A DNA stretch of 64,000 nucleotides from Elysia marginata (Eukaryota > Mollusca > Gastropoda > Plakobranchidae). The translations under genes and the position numbers were made by a program. The stretch's first letter is position 1, and each line of letters begins with the position of its first letter. Positions 1 to 12,043 of this stretch are shown here, in pieces. The DNA is taken from contig BMAT01010472.1 in NCBI GenBank assembly GCA_019649035.1, positions 229,041 to 293,040 on the forward strand. The letters run 5' to 3'. The notes below the pieces were generated by a model, which saw only the letters and a list, made by a program, of their open reading frames with translations, searched no databases and was not told where the DNA came from.

Positions 1-3000
1 TTTATGGTGGCACTGTTATTGGCGGTATAACGAGGTTTTACTGTAGAAGCAAAGGAGCCAAACAACAGTAACATATAGAAAACATGCTGAGTTACAGTAC
101 TTGTGCTAACACAAACTTGAGTTAAATTTCTACGTCAAAATGTCAACTAAACTGTCTTCACTTCAAATTTTCTCTGGTCTTTTACAGGTTTATTCTGCTG
201 CAACTCTACCTGGCTCCCACATTATCATCATTTAGGGTTCATGCAACAACGGATGAAAATCTTGATGTCGTTCAAGTACCAATAGTTGCAGTCACTGTTA
301 TCGTCTTCATCTGCCTCGGACCATTTCTGTTTGTGTTTCTTTCACTTATTGTACCCAGCACAGGCTCTTTCTCTGTAATATCTGTGGTACGTTTTTTATT
401 TATTCAAAGCATGAAATGTTAGTAAAAATTTGTTTGTCATTTGCAATATATGGAGGTAGATTAAGTAACAACAAAAACAATTTTTATTTTGTGTGGGAAA
501 GTTGAGAAATTTTGCTGTTGCAACACAAATTTAAGAATTGCTCATTTAAAAAAAAATGTTAAAAAACAAAGGATATATCCTTATTGATCCTTGTAAAATG
601 AAAATAAAAAAAGTGGATGCATTTTAAATTTCTCTGCAAGTTCGTAGTGTCTTCTTTTGGATGTTTTTATATCTTGAATAGAAGTTAAGTTGATTCTGAA
701 TTAAATTAAAAACTCATTGTAGAAAATAATTGTTCCCTACTTTAACTCTTCACTAGGCTAATCAATCTTGATATCTCAATTTTTACTTTTCTCTTTCTCA
801 GGTCCACTTTGTATTCATTTTGTCACTGACCTTGTTTCTGTCGACTCTGCTTAGTATCAGGCAAATCTTTGAATATCTGGGTAAGTTATACATGTATGAT
901 ATTGATAAATTTAGCAAGTATCAATTTTCAAAAATGTTTTCTTTATATCTAAGTTTTAGTTATACATGTTAATATATTAATTTTTGTGTTAGACAGTAAA
1001 TTTAAAAGTCAAGGAATAATATTTCATTTGATAGCAAAATTTCAGAAAGATTTAGCTTGTCTGCTCAACTGAGTGTACATACATCTTTTTTTTATTTTGT
1101 TTTGTTTTTACCTCTTCTAGGTTTGCCCTTTACAACAGCCATCTACGGCCGCTGGGCAAGTGGTTTGGTGTGTACTGCCATCTGTTACCCAGTGCTGAAG
1201 GCCTATGGCTTTGATTCCCACTTCCTCCCCTTGTTGCCGGTAGCCATTGCTATTTTTGCCACACTTGGTGTCGTTTTGGCTTTCAAAAAACGTCAAGTCA
1301 TCATGGCGGTAAGAGGGAAGGCTTTTCACTATTATCATTTCTGTTAATGGACAAGAAATTCAGCAATTTTAAGGAACATAAGTAAGATTTGTAACAATAA
1401 AAAAGGTTAATATGTTACCGGCATTAAAGTTAAAAAGATTAAAAGAGGAATTGTGTTTATCTGGCCCTTATACTTTAAAAAAAATTTTTTTCTATTTTCT
1501 TCATCTTCTCTTTCAGGGTCTGGCATTTGTTCTCATCTCAAGCCTGATTGGCCTGTTTGTTCTTTGGATTCAAAGGATGCCCCACAACCTCCAGTATCCT
1601 TCTAGCAGATAAGAGATCTTTTGTTTCTTATCTTATTATTTGAAAAAGAAAATACATGTTTTGTAATATATTGCTTCAGAAAAAAAAAGTTCTGGAACAA
1701 ATCAAGTCTTTCGTTTTTTTCATTAAACTTGGCCACAAAAAAAATCAGTTTTAAAAGAAAACAGAGTAGTTAGCTGTAGTCTCATTTGTAATTAGCTAAG
1801 AGGGAATGAAGTCTCATTTTTTTGCTGATCGCTCTAACTTTAAAAAGGGGGAATGTAAATGTTTGCAATCAATCATGAACTTATACTTGATGAATCTTGT
1901 TTTTCTTAACTGTGTGACTAGACATTATTTCATGGGAATATTTCCACTAAATGGTTTTTACCTTTTGATGTGTGCCCATTTTTTGATGTGTTTGTTATGC
2001 CTGTGGACGTCTTCAATGGATGCGAACGATTTGCTTGGTGCTCTCCTAATAGTTCAGGCAATAGGTAAGCCTGGGATGTATACTTTGCTCTTTCATGATA
2101 TTGAAATTGCAGATTAATCCGTTATATGCAGAATATAAGCAGAGAGGGAGTGCAGCCATCATAAAAAAATCACAAAGGATAAAGAAAGCATTCTCAGTGC
2201 CCAAGGCTACTTCACATTTGAAACTGTAAGCTAGCCATTCTATTTTAGTTTCACTGACAGGGAGAGAAAGTTTGTATGTAAAAGCATAGAGTTACTAAAT
2301 CTGCAATTTTCATTGATCCATGCAATGTAACTGCTCAGTTGCATTGGATATAGAATAAATGTCTTAGGTCCAGCAGAGCTTAAACATACATTGAGTAAAA
2401 TCTTGTCATTGAAGTTTCATATTGTTCATTATTTTCCTTTTTTTCCCGCAATCATTTGTCTGCCCATCAGCTCTAACCGTGTGTGAGGTGTCGCTGCACA
2501 ATGCTGGTCTCTATTCCACCTCATTACTACAACTTTCTGGACTCACTGCCACTTACCTAGTTTATCGAATGCAGCTGGTGGGTAAGGTCTCTCCTGCAAC
2601 AGCCACACTGGCAACAACAGTACACGTTGGCAAGGCCCTGGCAAGTGCAACGGCAAAGGTGCTGGACGGAAGCGGAGGTGGCCATTTCACGCTCTATAGC
2701 CTGTTGGCTCTGTGCTGCATAACGTATGTGGTGGCTGCGGTGTTTGTATTCAGGAACGTCAATGAGGGTGATCTGACAAGTCTTCAGGTCAGTGGCAGTG
2801 GCTGAAACCTATCTTTCCAATAATATACAGTGGTTAAAAGAGATAGACATCTCAGGCCTAATATTTTGGCAGTTTAGATTTTCATTTGCTATGTTACAAA
2901 AGCACTTACTGTTTCTAAGTAAGTTGTTAAAGAAAAGAAGGAAATAAAGTTCATGGGAGACCTAACTGATCCAGCTTTCAGCAATTTGTAGATAAATGAA

Positions 3001-6000
3001 ATAATTTGTGAAATTAATAGCCTACTCTCGCACAAAAATTTTTTTTTTCCTGAGCATCTCTCGCACAAAATTGATTTTAAGTCTAATTTTACTTGACTTG
3101 ATATTTAAAACTGTTTAGTTTTCCAGGCTTCACAAGGTTCTTAATTTTGCCGGAAGTGTTAAATGCAGAGGGTTGATGATACAGAGGGAAGCAGGGTAGT
3201 GAAATTCTAATGTAACATTTCTCTTTATTGATGAATTGGAAGCTTCATAAATCATTTTGTTTTTGTTCCTTATACCAATAAAGGTTGCCAAGCACATTTT
3301 CATGTTGCTTAGTGCTTTGGCAGTTAATAGTCACCACTTCCTGCTACCTGTTGCAATGCTGATGTTTCAAGGTTCTCAGTCTTACACAAATGTCATTGGT
3401 AAGTGCTTTTTATGAAAACCCTTTAACATAAGTGTTGAGACAAAAGTCAGTGCACTTATGAGGTTATATTTAGTGCTAGTTCACATTTTTAAGAATGTTC
3501 ATCTAATTCAAAAAGATTTATCCAACACAAGGTAGCTTTTATTCAAGTAGTAATTTTCTATCAACTTTATCCCTTGGTTGAGTCAGCTTATTCAACAAAA
3601 AATAGCCAAGCATACATTGTCCTTTGTTTCCCCTGCATGTCTCCTTAAATATCACAGCTATGATTTCCTCTTTTCAATCAGTGTCTCAATAATGAATCAT
3701 ATTTGTCGCTGCTTTCTACGAATAATTATTGCACTGTGCAACTTTCATATATTTTTTACATTTAAGTTAAAGTTGACTCACCATTTAAAAAAAAAACATT
3801 AAAAAAAAACCAATGCTGTTGTTCAAGAATAACAACACAAACTATGTTTGAAAATCCAAATTTTATTAAGTGTTGGTGTTGAAAGGCTGGAAAATAATTA
3901 TTTTAAACATTAAACCGTGGTCCTATTTTTACATTTCAAATAGATTGTCATCTTTGTCAGAAATGATGCTGACATATGTGTGAAACAAATTCATGGGACC
4001 AAAAAAATTGCAACTTTTAATAATTGTATGAGTGAACTTATATTAATTTTATATATCCTGATAAAGAACATTTAAAAGAAAACTAAGGTAGGCATTCAAT
4101 TATTGTTATACTGCTTCGCGAAATAAATTTATTTTCTCTATTTTAAGCTGTTGAAAATGAATTTCTTTTCTGTTTTTCTCTCAAGGTCTGTGGTGTATGC
4201 TCGGGGGAGGTCTGATATTGTTATACAGTCAGGCAGTTGTTGGTGAAAGTGGTGGTGCAGACAGCAAGAACAGAGGTAGCAGCACCAACCCCATGAGCCA
4301 ATATGTTCTCAAACTGGCTCTTGCTTTGGCCTCCATGGGTGTCTTTGTGATGGTGGTTCATCCTCACCTCGCTCTTTCATTGTAAGATTTTTCAAAACAA
4401 GTAGCAAATATTATTGCTACTCTGCCTGAAGCAGATTATTCAACTGTTGGACTAATCTGGTTATAGGAGTTTTCAGTGTCCAAGACTGAGATTTGATAAG
4501 AAGTTTAGATGCTGATAATCGACAAGAAAGATTGACTTTTGAATTGTTAAAAATATCAAATTAAACCCTTTGTAAGTTTTGTTTTTAAATTGTAAGTTCT
4601 AAATTTCTCAGGATAGAGAGAAATCACCCACAGCACTACTTTATTGTTGCTGGTGTTTTTGGGTTTTTTTTTCTTCCTTGTTACTATTTATCATGATTTT
4701 TACCTTTATGGCAAAGGTCATTTTAATTTCCCCTATATTTTCTTTTCTCCCCAGCCGTTCACTGTTCCAGTGGGTAGAAATAATGAGTTTGTTTCTGCTG
4801 GTGGCTTTATTATTGATACAGCCCAAGTTAACTCCAAAGGGAGCGATACTTTTTATACTTGCTCTTGCAGTGTGCCCAGGAATCCGGGCATGTATCAGTG
4901 TGAGTTGCTACTGTAGTTTTAATTTTTTTTGGCTTTACGTAACTTGTCTAAAATCTTTTCTTTCATATTTTTGCATATTTTTTTAATACAGATTTTTATC
5001 TTACGAACTTCTGGCATCTCCATTACATACCCCTGCCTGTCAAGGGTTTTATTTGCTTAGTTCTTGAACATAAAGCATTATTGTAAAGAATCCTTGGGCT
5101 AGTCCGGATTAGCTTTTTTCTATATCTGATGTAAGAATGAAATTCTGAGTGTTTCTATGGTTAATATGTCTGCAGGATCAAATCGCTAAAATTTTACAGT
5201 AATGCACAAAATCAGATCTGAATCATATAGAAGATAAACAGATAGGTATACCCGATACCAATTAATTCATGTTACTGGCAACAAAAGAATTGTGTGTAGT
5301 GTAGTCAATATTTTCTAAATGCCAACATTGAATGTGTAATGTTGTTTTCATCCTTAGCTTTGGCCTGAACTTCACATCCTTAATATTGTCCTGTGTGTGG
5401 CAATCAGTGCAGGCTTGTTCACTCTAGTCTTTGTCTGCGTCTTCACTCAAGAAATGACAGAGGCCTCAGACAAAGTGATGAAGTATTGGTATGTATAGGG
5501 GCAATACTGCTAAATTCAATTTTTTTAAAGTAAGTCAATTTTAGAATTGGTTTATAAGACAAAAAAAAATTAGAAAAAACAAACAAAAACTGACCTGGCA
5601 CTTCAAAACAAGCATCAGAGGTGGGTTTCTTCCATATCGCCTGGGTCAGACTAAAAGCAATATTCGTCAACACCACAAAGAAATTCATTTTGTACCAGGG
5701 TGATAATTTCTTTCAATTTCAATCATAATGTCTGGAAAAAACCCTTTGTACCAGTGTCTTGATTTTTGTCCATCTTTACTGTAGAATTTAACTTGTCAAA
5801 ATGAAGTGGTTGTGAAAACATCTATCTGAAAAATCCATCCACAACTAAAAAGACATTTGCCATTTTATTTTTAATCTAAAAATTTTAGTGGATAGACATG
5901 ATAGGTCTGGAAGAGGATCCAAGAATTATCAAGTGTTTTGGATTTTAAAATAAATTCTCACCATCCATGTACGTCTCATGCTCATAACTTTCACTTATAA

Positions 6001-9000
6001 ATTTTTATAGCTGGTGATTGAAATAAGCATCATAATGCTTGGAAGTTTCACTCTTGTTGTTTGTGCTTCAAACACAACTGTTTATTTTATATAAATATTT
6101 TCATCATTATTAGAATACAATGCAACTGCTTATTACATATAAATATTTTCATTGCTATTAGAATACAATGCAATTGCTCATTTCGTTAACATATCTTCAT
6201 TGTTATTAGAATACAACTGCTTATTTCATAGACATATTTTCATTCTCTTCTCCTCTCTGTGCAACCAGTATTACCACAGCTCTGCTCAGCTGTGTGGTTC
6301 TGTTTGGACTTGATCTAGCCCATTACTTGTCTTTGCCGACCTCTCAACGAGATCAAGTTTCACTTTGGTCTCTGCCAGCGTGGACAGCTGTTTTAGGGAC
6401 AGGCTCAGTTTTGTCTGTGGTGCTCAAAGTGGTACAGGTAGCTAAGGTGAGGATGGTTGAGAAAAAAAAACAAAACAAAACCCCTGAACTTTTTTGCCTT
6501 AAATATCAAAATTGCTTTTGAGAACTAGTAACTATGAAGTTTGCAAGATTAATTTGTATATTGGAAGGGTCAAAATCAGTATAGTATAAGTCTCTGAAAT
6601 ATGAGGTAGGTTTTAAAATATTAAACACATCTATTCAAAATACAATGGAGTCCTGATAAAGTCAAAACCTCGGGACCAAAAAAATGTGTTGGCTTTAAGC
6701 AAGAGTTGACTTTAACCATAACAAAGATGTAAAGAAATACAAAATGGGGCTGCAAAACAGAGTTGGCTTTAAGCAAGAGTTTCCTTTAAAGGTGTTGACT
6801 TTAAGTAGATTCCACTGCAGTATTTTACTATCCGCAAAAAGCTATAGTAGAAGATCCCATCAGGTTTTCTTTGTATTTGAAATTTATTTTCACAATTTAA
6901 AAAAAGTTAGAAAAATTAATGGTTTTTATATATTTAAAATTGTGATGTGAGTACGTGAGAAATAGCGTTAATGAGAATTTTTTAAGGTTATAATTAAATT
7001 TTAAAAAATAATAATTCTCAACCTGATCTTTTGAAGGGTCCTGATAAGTTACCAACAACCAGTAAAGCAGATGGTGATGAAGGGAAAACATCAGTATCGT
7101 TTTTGACCAACTGCATCACTGTGTTCACTTTTCTGGTGGCCTGTACTCAGGGTCCCGATGACTCAACACTACATGACATTTGGGTGCGTGGCTTGATAAT
7201 ATAACCTGATTGTTTGTTATTTATTTGTGTATTTTTTAAAATAAAGTTGTTGTTTTTTTTTAATTAAAGACAAAGGGTTTAAATGCAAAGCTAGATTTTT
7301 TTGTGCCTGTTACCTCAACAAGATATAGTTTACTGTTATAGTATAATTTCAAGGCTTGTTCACATCAAAATGACTGGTTTATGTGGAATGCCGCTTGGCT
7401 GTTCTGTAATGATAGAAACCCATTCTTTTGATCCTTTAGGGTTAAAGTTGTGTGTGTGTGTGGGGGGGGGGTGTTAAAATTTTTTTTATTTCTAATGAAA
7501 AAAAAAAACAGGCTTTCTTAAATGACAGGGTTCCAAGTTTTCCGATTTTTGCAGGAATTCCGATTTTTTAGCAGTTTTCTTTCGCTTAAAAAGCAGGAAA
7601 ACTTGAAAAATTTATGGCCTAAACGTTAAAGAAAAGGTCCTAAATTAAGAGTCGTAGAGAATCAAACACTTATTTTTAGTCATGTAGTGTAGCTGTGTAG
7701 GCACTTGTACAGAGTTGTATCTATTTCTTTGAATTGGTCCATCAATAGTTCTATAAGGGCACCTACAGAGTGTAAAATTTTCCTGCTTTTTGAGATTGGG
7801 CTGCTTGCATCCCTGTAAATGAACATGTATGTGACTTTTGATATCTTTTTATTAAAAAAAACCTAGAAGAAATAAAGAAAAGGGCATGCTCAAAACTTAA
7901 CGTTTTATGACTAAATAGTTACTACACTATAGGCTGTACGCACCAAAGCTACTTTTTACCTATTTTTACAGTTAATATGAGAATAACACAAAAATGTATG
8001 CAAACAAAATTTTATCTGCTAAAACTTGCCCAGCAAAGTTCCTAATCATAATCCATGTCTTTTTTCCTCTCTCCATCTTGGTCACACAGTGTTGTGCAAA
8101 CTCCCTTATCCTAGCATGCCTGCAAAGAGACTCTTTCTTCCTCTCCCAACTAACTGGGGGTGAGCAACAGGCAGCACCAACTGTTGGGGCTTCAGGGTTC
8201 ATCTTGTCCCTAGCTACACTGCTACGCTCTCGTATGTGGCCCGGCCTCTGGTCTGCAGGGATGTGGTCCTTTTTTGGTGGAGTCTTTGAGGTCATCCTGG
8301 TGCTGGGCCTGGCACCAATCTTCTATTGCGTGTGGGTTTTACTGTGGGAGGGCAAGGTGAGGTCATCACATTCTGACTTTGATTTGATCTGTTAATGAAA
8401 GGCAAAACAAGTTAGGGATATTTTAAAGATGATAAATGACCATAATACAGTCAAGTGTATATAATTTGAACCTGGATAATTTGAGTATTAGTTTGCTTAA
8501 TTTAGTTTATATTCAGATTGCTGATTTTGTCTTCTATTAGTCACGTAATATCGGTACTGATAAATTGATTTTTGGGATAATTTGGAATGAAACTTTGTTA
8601 AGATGGGGTTTAAACCATTCACACTGAACAGCGTTTTTAAGAACAACTGTGTGTGTGTTGGTATCAGACTGAATTATTCTTACAAAAGTAAGAGACTATG
8701 TATTTTTTGAGTGCAAGTCTGGCAGTCTCATTCTGTTCTAAAAATCCTAAAAATCTTTCATGATTGTGTATGAATCAAGTTTTTAAAAAAATAAATAGCC
8801 ATTACCAGAAAATTAAAAGTCTGCTGACTGTTTTAAATCTTGCTTCCAAACAGATCGTGTCTGAACCGGCAGTGGTGTTTTTGACTCCATACAGTGTTCT
8901 CCTCATCCTCCTGGCATCCAGCTATACAGCCTGGGTACTAGCTGTTGCTGCTCTTGTCAGTGGGGTCTGGATGATGATGTACCGACTGCCTATGGTGCCA

Positions 9001-9033
9001 TACAGCTATGACCCAACCATTTACTACAGCTGA
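1..9033 (+). CDS. Polytopic membrane protein of unknown family, 3' part of gene
   Basis: Fourteen exons with GT-AG borders join in one frame: 188-386, 802-880, 1121-1308, 1517-1593, 1922-2064, 2471-2787, 3284-3398, 4186-4381, 4755-4899, 5358-5488, 6269-6446, 7037-7183, 8090-8356 and 8854-9033 (stop). A further partial exon at 1-24 fits the phase but has a weak donor. The joined product is about 786 residues; its N-terminus lies left of the window. It is almost entirely hydrophobic, with about twenty predicted membrane segments. Longer polar stretches occur only around exon 8 (GGADSKNRGSS) and exon 12 (KADGDEGKTS). The C-terminus is MVPYSYDPTIYYS. I see no catalytic motif, signature loop or repeated domain and do not recognise the family. 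The spread of membrane segments suggests a transporter-like or ER/Golgi multi-pass protein, but that is inference. Exon phases support the model strongly; function is unassigned. Confidence 0.85.
6076..6251. repeat. Minisatellite, four copies of a 48-base unit
   Basis: The unit starts AACTGYTTATT and ends TATTAGAATACAATGC. Copies begin at 6076, 6124, 6172 and 6215; the third is 5 bases shorter and the last is incomplete. The array lies in the intron before the exon at 6269, ending about 17 bases from the 3' splice site. It may therefore supply the branch-point and pyrimidine-tract region of that intron. Confidence 0.8.
6643..6817. mobile_element. Short MITE with pogo/Tc1-like inverted ends
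   Basis: The left end CAATGGAGTCCTGATAAAGTC matches the reverse complement of the right end, which reads CAGTGGAATCTACTTAAAGTC. The left end is preceded by TA; the matching right base pair has decayed to CA. Ends of the form CAGTGGAATCTCGATAA... are common in pogo/Tigger-type elements. The interior is 175 bases long and noncoding, with two copies of TTGGCTTTAAGCAAGAGTT. It is a non-autonomous copy inside an intron of the membrane-protein gene. Confidence 0.6.
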
Positions 9034-9898
9034 GACGCTAGAGGGTATTGATAGGGATGTTGGTTTAGACTTTCATACCAAGCACCAAGGAGTTTAGGAT
9101 CAAAGGATAATTATGTTTTGACCCAATGACTGTACCCGATTGGATGTAAAAGGAATGGTTTTAGGCCACTGTCAAGCCTATTTATTTAAGATTTTAACCC
9201 TTTGTTTCTTGATGTGACTCATAAATAATTGTAAAAGCTTGAACTCATTAGTATCATCAAGAAACAAAGGGTTAAATTTTGCTGCATCTTCCAATTCCAT
9301 ATTCAGCCTATAGGGTAAAGGAATGATCTCAGGTCTTTAGTTATATCCATGTTCATAGTTTTGACAAAATATATTGTTATCTTATCACTTATAACAATGG
9401 TTAATTGGAACATTTTCTTGGGGTAAAAAGGGGATTTGTTGCGACTTGTCATGACATGGCTTGAAAGTGATGAGCTTCACTTTTATATCATTTGGGAAAA
9501 TTCAGTTTTGTTTTGTAAGTAAAAACAAATAGCCAATTGTGTATGATCTAGGTAATAACTTTGATCTGTTCTGATAAATTTGTGAAAAGGTATTTAAATT
9601 TATAATGTTCTGAAAGCTAGCAGCACTTGCAACCTAAACTTTCCATTTTTACGAGTAGTTCAGGCTATACCATTTTTGCCTTTGTTGGCTCATAAAAAAA
9701 TTGCAAGTTATATATACATGTTCTTTCAAAACAAGAGATCATGACGCTTGAGTTTGGCCAAAATTGTCAGATTATTATCGTTATTATGATAGTCTATTCG
9801 TTCTCCAATGGTCTCCCTCCACTTTCTCTCTATGTGTAAGCTTTGGGTTGGAAATTAATGCAAATATTATCTGCTGATTGAGAAAACATTAAAATAAA
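9034..9898 (+). other. 3' UTR of the membrane-protein gene with candidate poly(A) signal
   Basis: After the stop at 9033 no further coding sequence is visible. AATAAA at 9893-9898 is the first well-placed polyadenylation hexamer I noticed, giving a 3' UTR of about 0.9 kb. The interval contains a perfect inverted repeat at 9194-9275, listed separately. The end of the transcript is inferred from the hexamer alone. Confidence 0.4.
9194..9275. mobile_element. Tiny inverted-repeat element, piggyBac-like MITE or 3' UTR hairpin
   Basis: Two perfectly complementary 21-base arms, TTAACCCTTTGTTTCTTGATG and its reverse complement, are separated by about 40 bases. The arms begin and end with TTAA, followed inward by CCC. 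TTAA target duplications with CCC-starting termini are typical of piggyBac elements. The 74-base core would make a very short non-autonomous copy. Because it lies in the presumed 3' UTR of the upstream gene, the transcript would also form a strong stem-loop. Confidence 0.55.
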
Positions 9899-9984
9899 AA
9901 CCCATAGAAATTATGTAAGTATTTTCAGTTATCCCTGCATTTACTAAAAAGACATAAGAATTGGCTTTACCTATTCAGCAATAT

Positions 9985-10298
9985 ATGAAGGGTTTACAAA
10001 CCATCTCGCACATTGCGCAGTAGCAGTAAAGATTCGTTAGTTGTACCTACAGTGAAAACTAAGACCTATGGAGAAAAATCATTTTCATATGCAGCTCCTC
10101 TTGTTTGGAACTCGCTTCCTCTGCCCATTCGACAGATAAAGGACTCGCAGGAGTTCAAGTCTGCGTTAAAAACGCACCTATTCCAAATGTATCTGTCCTA
10201 ACTTTATTTTGTTCTGTGAATGTATATTGGAAATATGTCAATGTCATTGTTGTCTAATGCGCTTTGAGCTTTTTGTAAAAGCGCTATATAAATGTTGT

Positions 10299-10336
<38 letters not shown>
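9985..10336 (+). mobile_element. 3' end of a CR1/L2-like LINE with (ATT)n tail
   Basis: An open segment ending at a TAA at 10199-10201 encodes the familiar C-terminal tail of jockey/CR1-clade reverse transcriptases. It carries a RTLRSSSKDSLVVP block, then KTKTYGEKSFSYAAPLVWNS and LPLPIRQIKDSQEFKSALKT. About 100 bases of 3' sequence follow, with GCGCTTTGAGC...AAAGCGCTATATAAATG, then an (ATT)n tail at 10301-10336. The copy is heavily 5'-truncated, lacking the endonuclease and nearly all of the RT. It lies just downstream of the membrane-protein gene and is not a host gene. Confidence 0.85.
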
Positions 10337-10338
<2 letters not shown>

Positions 10339-12043
10339 GGGTTCCTGGGCAAAATGTGACATATTTACTTTTATATATGGAAAAAAAATTGCGATTACTT
10401 TTTAAAATTATAGATTGCCTTTTGTACCAAGGAATGATTTGATCAAGTTACTTGTCACCAAGTTTATTTGTATTTTTCTAAATATACAAGTGTTACACTA
10501 GAAAACCAATTAAATTTTCAATATTTTGTATGGAAAGTTTATAAAGAGGTAAAAGTGACACTATTGTGTTTTGCCAGGAAACTCTATTTGAATGTAGACA
10601 ATTGCATTATGTCAATATTGTCATTGATCACTGCATTTATGGAAAAAAACATAAAACCATTTTTTAATGTGGACATAACTATTTTTATATTGTCAGCGAT
10701 TTTTCGCACATGGCCTGTCCATCTACCAAGGCAGGTTAAGTATTTTGAAAGGATTGTATCAAATTTAAAAACATGAAATTGTGATGAATAACTGTATGTG
10801 TAAATGAGTTCATTTTGGATACATAAAATGCATAACTCATTTTCTGTTTCTGGGTTTCTTGGGAGTGTCAAATGCATGGGAAAGTTTCTACATCCAAGTC
10901 TGATGAGGAAAAATTCTCAGAATTTAAGTTCTGTCTTTGTTTGGTTTCTTTCCTCTTAGGTTTCATGTGATTAATGAAGTTAAAACCAAAGTTTATATTG
11001 CGATCACCAATGTTTGTTTTTTTCATGCCTTGGCGTTTTTACTTTTCCAAATCATGTAATTCTTACAATGACCACAAAATAAACAAATTTGCGATCTCAT
11101 GAAAACCCCAGAGGAGTTTTGGCCTATAGAATCATGTGTGTGCCTGTATGCAAGTGCCAGGTGATAGATGAACCTAATGGATAAAATGTGAAGCAACCAG
11201 GGTGAATATGGCACAAGATGCTCTGACAAATTTTAAGTTACAGTCATTGAAATATTTTTTTTTGCTCTATGGTATACCATTTTTACTGCCTTGGAAGTTG
11301 AGGTAAGCTAGAGTTATTCTTTCAACCACTTCCAGGACAACAAATACAGTTTCAGAAAATGTTAATAACTCATTATGTTCAAATTTTGACTTGTGCTTGA
11401 TATACCCATTGACTGATTCCATAATCTTTGATTCACCCTGATCTCGTCACAAATTCATGAGAGAGCAGAAAATTGTTTTAATAAAATTTACCTTGTATGC
11501 ATGTGTGCATGATTCAAATTCTCATTAAATTGAAGGTTTTGTCCATTCCCTAAGAGATTTGACTGAAGTGTGTTTTCGCTGTATATATATAAATTATGTT
11601 TAGTTCTCCTTTTAAAAATCTACCATGACTGATAATGATTTTATATGTCATAAGCCTATTATATAGTTATGAAATACATGCTTTAAACTTAAACGTTTTT
11701 TTTTTAAGTTTTACTTGTTGAAAAAATTTTTTTGCAAGCAATCTATAGTTTAAAGATTGTATTTTAAACAAAATTATAAGGGTAATTGAATTTTTATTTT
11801 ATTAATTTCTGAAAAACTGTAATCTAATCGTGAATGTCATTCTTTTCTGTTCTTATTTCAAATCTTTCCTATTCCTCTTTTAATACAATCTCCTTTTTTC
11901 ATTGATCATTTCGAAGTGATTTAGAATCCTAAGTCATGTGATATACAAACTTGTTTTGTATACCAATTGTCCACTATTGAACAAATAAAATTTGTTTTTG
12001 AATCATAATCCTGGACTATTTTGCCTATAATTCTTTTGTTATT
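10337..12043. other. AT-rich intergenic stretch, nothing recognised
   Basis: Only short AT-rich open frames without recognisable domains are present. There are no clear exons, RNA genes or repeats apart from poly-A/T runs. Confidence 0.6.

Noticed and set aside
8450-8620. CAGTCAAGTGTATATAATTTG as a possible pogo-like terminus
   Set aside because: No matching inverted end was found downstream.
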